Shown piece by piece: positions 33,829 through 46,259 of a stretch of DNA of 64,000 nucleotides (positions are counted from its first letter, which is position 1; every line of letters begins with the position of its first letter). Both the position numbers and the translations under genes were made by a program. The stretch is taken from positions 323,926-387,925 of the forward strand of contig NW_027192213.1 in the NCBI RefSeq assembly GCF_041956535.1, read 5' to 3'. This DNA comes from Calcarisporiella thermophila CBS 279.70 (taxonomy: Eukaryota; Calcarisporiellomycota). A model generated the notes under the pieces. That model saw only the letters and a program-made list of their open reading frames with translations, searched no databases and was not told the DNA's origin.

Positions 33829-35175
33829 GGAGATTGTTTCGATTTACCGAGTTCAAAGTCTGATAAAATCAATATAAAATTACCCAATTAGGAACGAAGC
33901 TTACTCGAAATTTACGGCAAATTGTCGATTCTCTATCACTTATTAGATACATAATATCTAATATCAGTTTTTAGCTTTGTTTATATAATAACAAAAAAAA
34001 GGATGAAAATTGACTATAAGATCCATAAAGCTTAGTATAATAATACAAGGGGGAAAAAAGCATTAAATAATAGAGTAGGAGAATATTAGTATTCGTACTT
34101 GAGATCTCCCTATAACTTTAAATATTTATTCCTAATAATATCAAAATTAGCAATAAACAACCATGTCAGAATGGCAATATTGGACTTAGGGTTGAATTGA
34201 AGCATCAAAAAGACATAATACGGAGTGCCATTGCAGGAAGGGGCTATATTATTTTAGCGGATAATGAATGCAGAGTTTATAATAAAAGATACAATATGGT
34301 GATATCTATTCTGAATGTCATCCACATATTACTTTGATTTTTAAATACACAAATGAAATGAAGAGAACCCGTTCACACTTATTGAGGTGCTCAATTTTCA
34401 TGTATTATTTTTAAAGTGATTAGGCAGGTTATAGAGGATGTTCTTTTGTAAAAGAACTCAAATTTGAACTTTGGATAATGGAGTACAGCTGTAATAGCAG
34501 ATCTAGATGTCAGCCTCTCGACCAGATATGATAAATAGAAGCGGAAAAACATTTTGATGCACTACTAATATAGCGGTACAGATATTCAAATGCGCTAGAA
34601 AGCATTTGGAATTAAATAAAAGTGAAAACAACTCCCTAGTAAGCGCAAATGCACTTGGAAGCAACAATTCAGCAGATGAGATACGAGGTATATCCATCTA
34701 GATTAAAAGAGCTATCCTATAAACGACATGAATTTTCTGGTTTCAAGGTATCGCCTTCCAATCTGTTGTAAACAATATTGCTTTTCATATTTGCACTTGC
34801 AAAAGTTGCCTAAATATTTGGATATATATAGCCTGATAATTTTCCAATGATATCAAAGAGTTATTGAGATTTTTTTTATTTTGATCAATAGAGTTACTGA
34901 GAGCACATAGAAATCCACGGCTTACATCTATGGCCAATTATGGGTTTAATAATCGTTCAGAATACCCACACTTAGGTTCTCAATTCATAATTTCTGAACA
35001 TTCTGATAGATGTGAATTTTTTAAACGCGTTGCCGAAACTGTTCTCTGTCAACCTTTTAGTTAACACTTTATTATAATTTAATTTTTCACGATATATAAT
35101 TAATCTATCAAAATTACTTCACACATATAAACGTATTCATTTCCAAGCTAAATCGGCGAACAGCATTCCTCAACC
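33829..35175. other. 1.35-kb AT-rich intergenic region
   Basis: The longest gene-free AT-rich interval, between two divergent start codons (rhodanese and the PP2A subunit). It contains only short open frames (34503-34697, minus, being the longest), no clear tRNA, and scattered TATATA runs (e.g. about 34825). Both promoters lie in it. Confidence 0.45.
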
Positions 35176-37537
35176 ATGAATCCAGAGCCTATGGAGTCCG
35201 ATGAGCAACTCTACCCAATTGCTGTTCTAATTGATGAGCTCAAGCATGAAGACATCTCTCTTCGGTTGAACGCCATTCGGCGTTTATCTACAATCGCTTG
35301 CGCTCTCGGTGCTCAGCGGACGCGTGATGAACTTATCCCTTTCTTAGATGGTAAATAAGATTGGCTATCCCTCAATTGATTCAACTAATTGAAAGTTGCA
35401 TTTTTTCAGATTCACTTGACGATGAAGATGAGGTCTTGGTAATTCTTGCTGAGGAGCTTGGAGGTTTTGTCGGCTATGTTGGTGGACCAGAATACGCATA
35501 CACTCTTTTGGGATTGCTGGAGAGCCTTGCCGCCGTAGAGGAGACTGTTGTTCGGACCAAAGTAAAATGGCCAGACTTGATTTTATCAATTATTTCATTC
35601 ATTTTGTTCATATTTCGCTTCTTGTTTTTAATCCTTTTAGGCGGTGGAATCATTAACAAAAATATGTGCCTTTTTATCGCCCCAACATATAGAGGAGTAC
35701 TATCTACCATTGTTGAAGAGGCTTTCGCTTGGTGACTGGTTCACTAGTCGCACTAGCGCAACCGGACTCTATGCCGCCGGATACGAGAAATCGCCTCCAG
35801 CAATGAAGGAAGAATTAAGAAAGTAAGTCCGACTATATTCCTCTATTAACAGTGATAGGCTTTATAGTTATTCATCTTCCATCAGATTATTTTCAGGGTT
35901 GTGCCATGATAGCACCCCAATGGTACGAAGAGCTGCTGCTACCCATCTCCAAGTAGGTAGATTTATTGTATCAGCACTATTAGGCTCTCACAGCTTTTTA
36001 TTTGAAATTTCTCTAGCATTTGGCAAAGAAACTTTCAAAAAATGATGCAATCAATGACATGATCCCCCTTTTCAATCATCTTGCCAAAGATGATCAAGAC
36101 TCTGTTCGTTTGCTAACTATAGAAGATTTTATTGCGATCGCAGAGCTGCTCACTTTTGAGGAAATTAAAGCGCACCTATTAAACATGTTACGATCTCTGA
36201 TCGCAGACAAATCTTGGAGGGTACGATACATGGCGGCCGATCGATTCGTGCAGGTAATCGTTTATTTTTGACTTTTTGGCGCTTTCCAAGTTGGCATATG
36301 TTTTTCTTTGATTAGATATCAACTGTTGTGGGTAAAGACGTAGTCCGCGAATATATGGTTGCAGCATTTGTGCATTTACTGAAAGATAACGAAGCTGAAG
36401 TCAGAGCAGCTGCTGCCGGCCAGATTCCAGGTAAAATGGTTGAATATAAGAAGTGTTTCTCATTTAGAGGTATTTATTGTTTTATCGAGCTTAGGGTTCT
36501 GTAAATTAATTGAACACCAAACTATCCTTTCGCAAATCATGCCTTGCGTGAAGGAAATGGTCACAGACACATCGCAACAAGTGCGGGCAGCGCTAGCAAC
36601 ACAAATTAGTGGGCTCGCACCGTTCCTTGGGAAGGAAGCGTAAGCAGTTTCAATTTTTTTCCATCCTATCAACTACTCTTTAATATTTGCCTTGCAAACA
36701 TAGAACCATTATGCATCTTCTCCCATTTTTCCTTCAGCTATTGAAGGATGAGTTTCCAGATGTTCGTCTCAACATTATATCCAAATTGGAGCAAGTGAAT
36801 GAAGGTAAAATGGGGACTTAATTGTCCGCATAAAAAACGCGAGCTAATATGCCAACAAATAAATAGTGATTGGCATAGAGCTTCTATCCCAATCTCTCTT
36901 ACCGGCAATTGTTGAGCTTGCTGAAGACAAACAGTGGCGCGTACGCCTTGCCATTATAGAGTATATACCATTGCTTGCAAGCCAGCTTGGTGTGCAATTT
37001 TTCGATGAGAAGCTTGGGAACTTGTGTATGTCTTGGCTTGGCGATCATGTATTCTCGATCCGGGAGGCTGCAACAAACAATCTAAAGAAACTGACAGAGG
37101 TGTTTGGAGTTGAATGGGCCAAGCAAAAAATTCTACCCAAAGTATTGGCGATGAGCGATCATACCAACTATTTGTATCGGATGACTATGATTTTCGCAAT
37201 TACAGTGAGTATTTGCCTCCGTTTACCAAGCCCTGCTGCTCAGCAAAGTTTACCATTTCGCCTACTGATTTTATAGACAATGGCTGAAGCTGTTACTCCG
37301 GACGTGATCAAAGAGTATATTCTTCCCACCCTGAGCGGACTCGCTGCAGATCCAATTCCAAATATTCGATTCAATGTTGCCAAATCGCTTGAAACCATGA
37401 TTCCACTGTTACATCAATCTCCCGATCTGAATCTCCTCGTGGAAAGCGAGGTAAAGCAAACGCTCCAGAAGCTCAACGAGGATACCGATAATGACGTGCG
37501 ATTCTTTGCACAACGTGCGTTGCTCACTGCTCAGTAG
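35176..37537 (+). CDS. TPD3: PP2A scaffold subunit A (HEAT-repeat protein)
   Basis: The A subunit is the scaffold that holds the catalytic and B-type subunits of protein phosphatase 2A. It begins [20 protein letters not shown], close to the conserved start. About 10 exons encode some 15 HEAT repeats, including [110 protein letters not shown] and [20 protein letters not shown], with the family-typical [19 protein letters not shown] near the end. Apparent stops between repeats fall in introns. Total length of roughly 590 residues agrees with the family. It ends [11 protein letters not shown]. Confidence 0.95.
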
Positions 37538-38035
37538 GAAATAAAAACATTTTTATCCAATTCAAGTAGCTTTATTATTTAGCTTGGTATTGGTATACCT
37601 TTTATTTTTGGCTAGCGTATTTTTTTCACGCCTCTATAGCCTGGAGTGGTGAAATAGTTTTATACGTTGAAGTATATATATTTTTGTGGTTAGTTTTTTC
37701 TGTTATCCCCCCCCCCCCTTGTTACTGTTTAATGTTTTTTTTTTACCTTGTTCTCGTTTTATCTCTTTCTAATGTGCCTTCAGCATTGGAAAACGATTTA
37801 AAAACTTTCACTTTCCTTATCCTTATTCAATACGTACTTTATCCTTATTGTTCTATTGAATTTCCGCCCCTAAATATTGCACCTAATGAAAGATGGCTAA
37901 CGCTTGCTGATAATTGTTAACTATTAGCACAGCCTCATACGGTGTGGCTTGGATTAAACCTTCAGCAAAGATCGACTTGCCTCCAAACTTGTTAAAGTGG
38001 ACATCTTTTTAATGCTCTAGCCATAATTACCTATA
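37538..38035. other. Intergenic region, PP2A-A to cullin-3
   Basis: 498 bp holding the 3' end of the PP2A gene and the cullin promoter. A run of cytosines at about 37708-37718 is the notable low-complexity feature. No gene seen. Confidence 0.4.
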
Positions 38036-41000
38036 ATGTCGCTTGCTAATAGGAGAACAAAGGCGAAGATCAAACCTCCTAGAAAGTTGGTAAGTTTTCA
38101 TTGTAACTCACAAATCGGTCAACCGAATAAATGGAATCGATCGATATTGATTTTTGCATTTAATACTATAACGATGTTGCCATTATATTAACCATACTAA
38201 CTGTATTCCATGGCTTATTAGGCATTCAACGAAAATGTTTTCAATGAGTCTTGGGAGAAACTGTCTCGCGCCATTAGCGAAATCCATCGCAAGAATACAT
38301 CCAACCTTTCATATGAAGAACTCTACCGTACTGCCTATTACCTTGTCATTAACAAGTCCCAGGAGCGACTATATAATGGGGTGAAGCAGGTGATCGCTGA
38401 TCATTTGGAAGAGGTGGCGCGCGATCAAGTTGTGCCCGCTTTCGTGGTTGGGCAGTCAGGCGACGGCTCCTCATTCCTCAAGGTGCTAATTCGCGTGTGG
38501 GAAGATCACACAACTTGCATGCATTTAATCAGGGATATAATGATGTATTTGGTAGAATTTCAATCTCTCAGCATAGGAGATGTACTGGGATTTAAAAGTT
38601 TTTCTTTTCCCTTATTGTTCAGGATGGCTCATATCCAAAACTGGCCCAAGTGCCTCCTGTCTATGATATGGGCCTCGAACTCTTTCGCGACACGGTAGTG
38701 CGTTCCCCCCGCTACCCTATCCAAGAGCATATGTTCACTATCCTTCTTGACCTTATTCGACGTGAGCGCGAGGGCGAAGTCATCGATCGCAGCAGCATCA
38801 AGGCAGTCACAGATATGCTATTAGAGCTGCCGGAGAATCAGATCGCCAGTGAAAGCGTGTACCAGACAGGATTCGAAAAGGAATTCCTGGCCGAAAGTAG
38901 AGAATTCTACCGAGTGGAGGGACAGATGTTGGTGGGAAAATATGACGCCCCCGAGTATTTAAAAAAGGTGAGTGCCCAAAGCGGTGCGAGGATGCACGGT
39001 CATTTTCCTTTATTCACACACATTTCTCTTAGGTGGAGAAGCGATTAAATGAAGAAGATCAGCGGATACGGCACTATTTATCCTCAATGACCGAGGGGCA
39101 TATCCGAAATATTGTGGAAACTGAATTAATTGCCAATCACATCAAGACGGTCATGGAGGTAATATTATCTGAAATAGAGCTTATAAAATGATCCCTTAGT
39201 ATATTTATATATTTATCATGCTTTTATACTATATAATAGATGGAAAATTCGGGATTGAAAGTGATGCTTGATAATAAGAAATTAGAAGGTATGAAAAGCA
39301 AATTGTATCTTCAAAGTTGGGCCATCTTATTCATTTTGAACCCAAAGACATCGGTAGAATGTACAAGCTTTTCATGCGCGTGCCGACAGGGCTCCGCGAC
39401 ATGCAAAAATTCATCGGTGATTACATCCGCGAGCTTGGTAGAGCAATCAATAGTCCGATTGTTTTACCCACGTCTGCAAAGGAAAACAACGAGCCTGTTT
39501 CTAAGCCGGAAAAGACAGCTGGAATGGGAGCCAGTTCAGCAGCAGCATTGAGATGGGTACAAGAGGTCCTTGCACTGAAGAGCAAATTCGATGAAATTCT
39601 GAGGAATGGGCTGAATAGTGATAAAAGTTTTCAAACCACGTTTAATGAGGTAAATATCCGTTTGTTTTGGGCGTTTATTAGAGATTAGATTCGTTTCAAC
39701 TCTGTATTAGGCATTTTCAAATTTCATTAACAACAACCCCAAATCACCGGAGTATATATCACTATTTATCGACGAGAACTTGAAAAAGGGGATTAAAGGG
39801 GTATGTGAGCTGAAAGATCCCCCTGTTTCTTGAAGTTCCTTCATTTCTCGATAATTTTTAGAAATCTGACGACGAGGTGGATTCGATCCTGGATGAGACA
39901 ATATCGCTTTTCAGGTTCGTGCAGGAGAAGGATGTGTTCGAACGATATTATAAGCAGCACCTTGCAAAGCGATTGTTGGGAGGTAGAAGTGTCTCAGACG
40001 ATGCTGAGCGCAACATGTTATCAAAGCTTAAGGTATCGATCGAGGGCATTTTTTCATTTGATCATTCTCATACTCATTCAATACTCCCACGTGCGAATTT
40101 AGTTGGAGTGCGGCTGTCAGTTCACCTCCAAACTCGAAGGCATGTTCCAAGACATGCGCACATCGGCTGAGACCATGCTCATTTTTAGACAGAAAGCTGC
40201 TCAGGCGAATTTGCAGGTTAGATTGGCTTTCTGACCACCTCATCGCATTCACCTCAAATCCCTGTGGTACATTATCTTTAAATAGCTTGAGCTTAACGTC
40301 AATGTTCTTACCTCCACATTTTGGCCCATGAACTCGAACGTAACCCAATGCAACATGCCCCCCGAGGTCCAAGCGGCTTGCGAAGTCTACAAGCAATTCT
40401 ACTTGAGCCGACATAGTGGCCGTCGCATAGCTTGGCAATACAATCTGGGCACGGCAGAGATTCGCGCCCATTTCGATACTCGCAAGCATGAGCTCTCGGT
40501 GTCGACCTATGCGATGGTCGTGCTGCTTTTGTTCAATAACCTCGGGGACGGAAATTCGCTCTCATTTACTGATATACAGCAAGAGACGGAGATCGAGGAG
40601 TCGGACTTGCGGCGCACTCTGCAATCACTGGCATGCGGCAAGTATAAGATTCTTCTCAAGACGCCAAAAGGCCGAGAAATTGGAGCGGACGACCGCTTCG
40701 TTGCCAACTGGGGCTTCACATGTCCGTTGGCCCGGATTAAGATTCAAACGGTGGCCGCAAAGGTCGAATCGGAGCCGGAACGCAGAGAAACCATTGAAAA
40801 AGTGGAGGAGACCCGAAAGCACCAGATAGAGGCTGCGATTGTACGGATAATGAAGGATAGGAAGACCATGGAGCACAACCAGTTGGTGGCCGAAGTCACA
40901 AGGCAGCTGACGCCGCGGTTTGTACCGGTTCCAGGTATGATCAAGAAGAGAATCGAAACGTTGATCGATAGGGAATATTTGGAACGTGCCTCTGGTGATA

Positions 41001-41104
41001 GGTAGGATGAAACATGGATACTTTGATTTCTCTATTGAATCGGCTAACATTCTCTCCTCCATCCCTTGCATTTCCATAGAAAAATGTATAATTATCTTGC
41101 GTAA
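38036..41104 (+). CDS. CUL3: Cullin-3 ubiquitin-ligase scaffold
   Basis: CUL3 bridges BTB-domain substrate receptors to RBX1/E2 in CRL3 ligases. Start [18 protein letters not shown]; exon 2 continues [20 protein letters not shown]. The protein follows the CUL3 pattern: [80 protein letters not shown] and [17 protein letters not shown]. The C-terminal globular domain includes [20 protein letters not shown]. The winged-helix end has [20 protein letters not shown], whose lysine after RIM is the neddylation site, and [20 protein letters not shown] ending LA after a last intron (41004-41078). Seven or more introns; the first lies directly after exon 1. An insertion rich in Lys/Glu/Ser ([15 protein letters not shown]) sits where the family has a variable loop. 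Confidence 0.95.
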
Positions 41105-41407
41105 AACTTTTTCTTCTTGCTTTAATTCGTTGATTCTATATTTTAACAAACATCTTGTCTACTCTGCCGTTCCATACCCTCCTTCCCCGCCCTCCCCTTC
41201 TCCCCCCTAGCCATTTCAAATGAATTTGTTTCAGTTCTGACAAAAATTAAAAGACTATCCCAAGAAGAGAGAATACGTGGGGATGAGCTGAAGAGGAGCG
41301 CAAGAAAAAAATTTAGAGAATAGCAGTTTATTTTTTCAGAGTTTCTATAGAGTCGAGGATCAACCACAATAAAAAACAAATAAGCAGAGGAGAATAATAT
41401 AACAAAC
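41105..41407. other. Convergent 3' region, cullin-3 / ATP7
   Basis: 303 bp between two stop codons facing each other. It includes a C/T-rich block (41155-41215). No gene is visible. Confidence 0.4.
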
Positions 41408-42203
41408 TTAGAACATGGCCATGTCGCCGAACTTCTCTTTGTACCCAGGCACGTTCCACTTGCCCTTCTGAACCATCTTCTCCACAGTTTCGGTGATGCG
41501 AGGCTCTGCAACAAGCACGTCATCAACCTAGACAAAAAGAAAAGCGAATGGATTAGGTCTACCGTTGCTAAATGGAAGGGCAAACAAATTCTTACAGTCA
41601 ATTCATCGATGGGACGAGCGGTCTCGATGTTCGTGAGTGTCTTCTGAAGATCAGCAAGCTCGGTTTCAACTTTGCTAGCGGTCTGCTTCGCGCGCTCAAT
41701 CTAACACAAAGAGAGGTGGGTTAATTGAGGAACTCAAAGGAAAGTAGAAAGAATTCGAAAAATAAAATCTCGCTAGCCAGCTCCAAAGTGGAGAGAAAAA
41801 AAAATACAAAAAAAGCGTTATGTATGTAAGAGTTATGTAATGAATGTAAGATTGAATTTGGGTATATATAAAAATCAATGAAAATAAAATCCGATCGGTG
41901 ACTTACAGCAACAGCCTCGAACTTCTCAATGGCCTTAATCTGTGACTGGACATCGTATGTGGTTGGTTTGAATGACTTGAGCTGCTTCTCAGCCTCTTCA
42001 ACAACCTGTTTGTTCTTCAGCAGCTCGCGATACTTTGCAAAATCGACATCGGTCTTCTGGGCCTTGAGCTCGGCAAGGACACGGCGAGCTTCCTCATTGC
42101 GCTTGCGGAAGGCTTGTAGAGATGCGATGGTGTCGCGCTTGAGGCCGAGGGACACGGTGAGCTTGGACCAATCGATGTGAGAGGCAGCGGCACGGGCAGA
42201 CAT
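41408..42203 (-). CDS. ATP7: ATP synthase subunit d (mitochondrial F1Fo peripheral stalk)
   Basis: Subunit d is part of the peripheral stator stalk of mitochondrial F1Fo-ATP synthase. The first exon (from 42203) reads MSARAAASHIDWSKLTVSLG, then KRDTIASLQAFRKRNEEARR, DFAKYRELLKNKQVVEEAEK and SFKPTTYDVQSQIKAIEKFE. Three exons complete it: ERAKQTASKVETELADLQKT, RPIDELTVDDVLVAEPRITE and VEKMVQKGKWNVPGYKEKFG, ending DMAMF. About 170 residues, as usual. An ATG 30 nt further upstream (42233) is in frame but the inner start fits the family. It shares a 337-bp upstream region with GCP4. Confidence 0.95.
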
Positions 42204-42540
42204 CTTTTTTCGATTTGATGTTCTTTTTAACAAAGAAATTCAGGAAACTTAGTGTATTTAGTAAACGCAAACAGAGGCAAGCAGGGGGTTCTTCGAAATG
42301 CTACGTCATCAAATGAGCCACCCCAAATTGGATTTCTGATTTTGGCAAAGTCGCGAGGTGAACGCGTAGGAATTGAATGGTCGTATGAAATGTCAGATCG
42401 CCGCCCTGCGAGGAAAGATACCGCCTCATCTACCGATCCTTTTTTGAAACACTAGAATACCATTGCGCAATAGTCTATTATTTTTTTTTAGCATTTTATT
42501 AAGCATCGCAGCGAACCTATAATTAATACAATACTCTACA
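42204..42540. promoter_or_regulatory. Shared divergent promoter region, ATP7 / GCP4
   Basis: 337 bp between head-to-head starts. A plus-strand open frame (42252-42455) has no domain. An AT-rich stretch (42470-42530) precedes the GCP4 start. No specific site named. Confidence 0.4.
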
Positions 42541-44585
42541 ATGCTGCACGAACTCCTTTTTGCGATGTCCGGTCATCCCGGCGACGTCTTTATATCCACC
42601 CCCACTACCTTCCAAGTCACCCCTGATTTCCCTCTTCTTCATAATTCCGAAATCCACGCGTTAAATCGCCTGGCGCATCTGGGCTTTTGCTATTTTCAGC
42701 TCTCGGAATTCATCGCCCACACTCGCAATCGTAAAGGCTTTTATCTCCAATCGTTAAGTACTGCTCTGCATAATGCGCTCGGGACCTATCGCTGTGCGCT
42801 TCTGGAATGTGAAAAGGGAATAATAAGTAGCAAGAGCGGAACCCTCTCGATGTTAGAGGCGGAATTTGCCCTCCACGAAATAGTGCTTCCTGCCCTGCTT
42901 GGGCTCGTGAATGAGATAAAGGATAAGAAGGTGGCTGGGTGCAGAATATTAGACGTGGTTGCCGATCGTACGCAAACCGGTGTTCCCGAAATAAAGAGCG
43001 TCATGATGCGCATACTCAAGGCGTGTCACGCAGTTTTCTACCAGCAGATAGCAGCCTGGATGATGTATGGCCAGCTACGTGACCCTCATGCAGAGTTCTT
43101 CATCCGCGAGGATTCTCGAGAAGAGCAGGTCCATACCGGCGGGAAGCTCAATTACGTCTTGGATAAAACGCAAATTCCATCCCATATTCCGATGGCTAGT
43201 GCAGAGTCGATCCTATTCTCCGGAAGAGTCGTTAGAATCGTGCGTGAAGGGGCTGGCGAACATGCACGGTCCAGAGGCGGAAAAGGAGGGGGAAAGGATG
43301 CCTATTTCCCCCCCTCTTCGGTGACCGATTCCCACCTCTCCTCCCTCATCCGTCTATCCCACTCCCCTGCATTCGAGCTCTCCGAATTCTGCAATACCAT
43401 CCAATCTATTCGCAGCTCCATTTCTCAGTGGGTATGGAGGCGTATACTCACCCCATCAACCATCGTTGTATGTTTGGAGTCTTTCAGGCACCTATTTTTG
43501 CTCGGAAGAGGCGATTTTGCCCTGAATATGCTGGAGGAATTGCAGCAGTTAGATGGGAAGCAACGCGTGAAAGAGCACGAGCTGAATGCGCTGCTGGTGC
43601 GAGCGGCGGTTGGGACGCTAGCCGAGGATGACCCTGCGTTGGACAAGCTACGGTTTGTGATAGGAGAAAATGCACCAGAAGACCCCAAGGAAAGCAAAGA
43701 GAAAAACGTGTTTGCCAGCATGCTTATCGGCATTCCAATCCGTCTGACCTACCGCCTCGAGTGGCCGCTTGACTTATTCCTTGGCGAAGAAGAGCTGCGG
43801 CAATACGACAACCTCTTCACCTATCTACTCGTCACGCGAAGAATTCAGTTCCGCCTACAGCGGCTAGCACGAGCGGTATCCGAACGAGGGAGATGGCGGT
43901 GGCGACGACAATTGGATGGGGAGAAGAGTCTGATCGAGGAGAGAGAGAAAGACGCCCGCCAGTACGCCGAATGGAGCATGATTGTTTGGCGGGTACGAGG
44001 GATGATGATGTTTTTTATCGACGCAATATGGGGGCATATGCAGGTAAATATTCCAGGCCTTATCAAATTTCAGAGATTGGATGAAAGCCAATCTGGCATT
44101 TCATTCTCTTTTTTTTTCGGATTGCTTATACCATCTTTATTTGTGAACCGCTTTTTAATGGGCCGAATTTTTAGATGGATGTGATCGAGGTCAACTTTCG
44201 TGCGTTTCTCCAGAAAGTCGCGGCTGCCGCCGCCGATACGCTTGATTTTGAATCTTTGCAACAGGCCCACCGCTACTACTTGGACAATCTCGTGCGTGGG
44301 TGCCTCCTGGAATCACAGGTCCTTAGAGGATGTCTGCGCGAAGCCTTTGGCGTGTGTGATCGATTCTGCGGCATTGTGGAAAGGGTGTCAGAGGATGGGG
44401 CGGGGAGGGGCGAGGAAGAGAGGGATGTCAAGGCCATTTTGCGACTGGAGAAGGAGTTCAATCGGCAGGCCTTCTTCCTATTTCGCACCCTCTCCGGGGT
44501 GAGCTCGGGAGAAGGCCCCGCCCGCCATCTCAACCACCTGCTACTGCGGCTGGATTTCACCAAATGGTTTTCATTTCATGTATAA
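42541..44585 (+). CDS. TUBGCP4: Gamma-tubulin complex component GCP4
   Basis: GCP4 is a subunit of the gamma-tubulin ring complex that nucleates microtubules. Exon 1 (42541-44043) encodes 501 residues starting MLHELLFAMSGHPGDVFIST, the family's characteristic opening, with LNRLAHLGFCYFQLSEFIAH and GVPEIKSVMMRILKACHAVF (GRIP1), PHAEFFIREDSREEQ and YRLEWPLDLFLGEEELRQYD (GRIP2, gamma-tubulin-binding part). A 131-nt intron (44044-44174) joins in frame to MDVIEVNFRAFLQKVAAAAA, the start of the C-terminal helical part. The remainder runs LQQAHRYYLDNLVRGCLLES to LLLRLDFTKWFSFHV. Total about 637 residues, close to animal GCP4. A single intron is notable given the intron-rich neighbours. Confidence 0.93.
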
Positions 44586-44753
44586 ACTCTCCCCAACCGA
44601 TTGTTATTTGTTTTTCGTGTTTTCCTTTTTACAATATTTCCGAAAATGGATGTAAATAATTGAACAAAGAGCACACAAGATGAGACAGCCCGCCCGATAG
44701 AAAACCAAAAGAAGAAGATACTTTATTTGCGAACGAAGCTAACTTATCACCCA

Positions 44754-46259
44754 TCATAGCTTCTGATAGTCTAACTTGGTCTCTAGCTTCTTTGCATCCG
44801 ACACCTTCCGTACCGCCTTCATAAAGTCCTCCTGAACCACGTAGTCGCGCTCCTCGCGAATGGCAAACATGCCTATCCATGCAAAAATACAAAAAAAAAA
44901 AGGTCAGACACTTAACAAAGAGCCGGCATTGGGAGGGGGAGGCGGGGGGGAAGGGCAGAATACGCACCAGCTTCTGTGCACACGTTCCTTAGATCCGCAC
45001 CATTAAATCCATCGGAGAGCTTCACTATCGCCTCGTAGTCAATCTCGCCGTGCTTGGTGATGGGCCCGGCATGGATCTTGAGAATTTCCATCCGCCCTTG
45101 CTCATTGGGGAGTGGGATTTCAATCTTCCGGTCCAAACGACCGGGGCGCAACAAGGCGGGATCGAGGGTGTCAGGCCGGTTGGTTGCCATGATTAGCTTC
45201 GTCTGACCCAGATAGTCGAACCCGTCCATCTGGTTGAGCAGCTCCATCAACGTTCGCTGAATTTCACGATCGGCTGAGGTGCCTTCGGAGAAACGTCTGC
45301 CTCCAATAGCGTCGATCTCATCCATGAAGATAATGCAGGGCTCATGCTCTTTGGCATAACCTGAAGAGGAAGAGCAAAGAGGTTAGAGCACGTGCGCTCG
45401 ATTCAAAAAGCTATAGCACAATTACCAAACATCTCGCGAATCAACCGTGCGCTCTCTCCAATATATTTGTCCACAATCGCACTTGAGACCACCTTCAAGA
45501 AATTCGTCTCTAGACTACTTGCGACAGCCCTAGCCAACAGTGTTTTCCCGGTGCCGGGTGGTCCGTATAATAGCACCCCCTTGGGAGGCTTAATTCCCAC
45601 GCGCAAAAACAGTTCTGGATTCGTCAGCGGCAACTCGATAACTTCTCTCAACTCGCGAATCTGTTCTGATAGACCCCCAATACCCGCAAAGCTCACATCT
45701 CCAGGGTCCTCGGAAGACATGTTGTACACCAGGGGATCGACCTCCCGTGGGAGGATACGCATAATGGTCAAGGTAGTCATGTCAAGAGCAACACGAGTGC
45801 CTTGTTTGAGCTTGAGTTTATCCACCTTATTACGGCAGCCAACAACATAGCGGGGGCCGCTTGAAGCCTTTACAATAACTAAAGAATAAGTGACGAGAGG
45901 CGGTGAGTGCCCAAAATGGGGGGGGGTTAAACTCAGAGCACAGCAAATAGAAAAAAAAAAACATACATCGCTCTTCATCCAGCTGTTTAAGCACTTCTCC
46001 GATGATCTGACCGACACTCTGAAGGGCTTTAAGATCATCCTCGGATTTTTCGTAGTGCTTCTCCAAATCTCTTAAACCGAAACGTACTATGCTCAACCAA
46101 CGAAACTCGAATCAATCCAAATGCAAATGATCACATCCTTAAAGATTTATATTTACATTCTTTAACTTTAGCCTCCATCTCCCGGTGATCCAACAGCTTC
46201 TTCTTATAATCGTTGAGCGCTTTTGTGCGCGCATCGCTGTCGCTTGAGCTGCTTGCCAT
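44754..46259 (-). CDS. RPT4: 26S proteasome regulatory ATPase RPT4
   Basis: Rpt4 (PSMC6, S10b) is one of six AAA ATPases in the base of the 19S particle that unfold substrates. The start [20 protein letters not shown] leads into the N-terminal coiled coil and OB fold ([36 protein letters not shown]). The AAA domain shows [20 protein letters not shown] (Walker A), [20 protein letters not shown] (Walker B) and [20 protein letters not shown] (sensor and arginine fingers). After an intron the last exon gives [20 protein letters not shown] and [12 protein letters not shown], the diagnostic Rpt4 C-terminus, lacking the HbYX motif. About five exons. Convergent with GCP4 (168 bp apart). Confidence 0.96.
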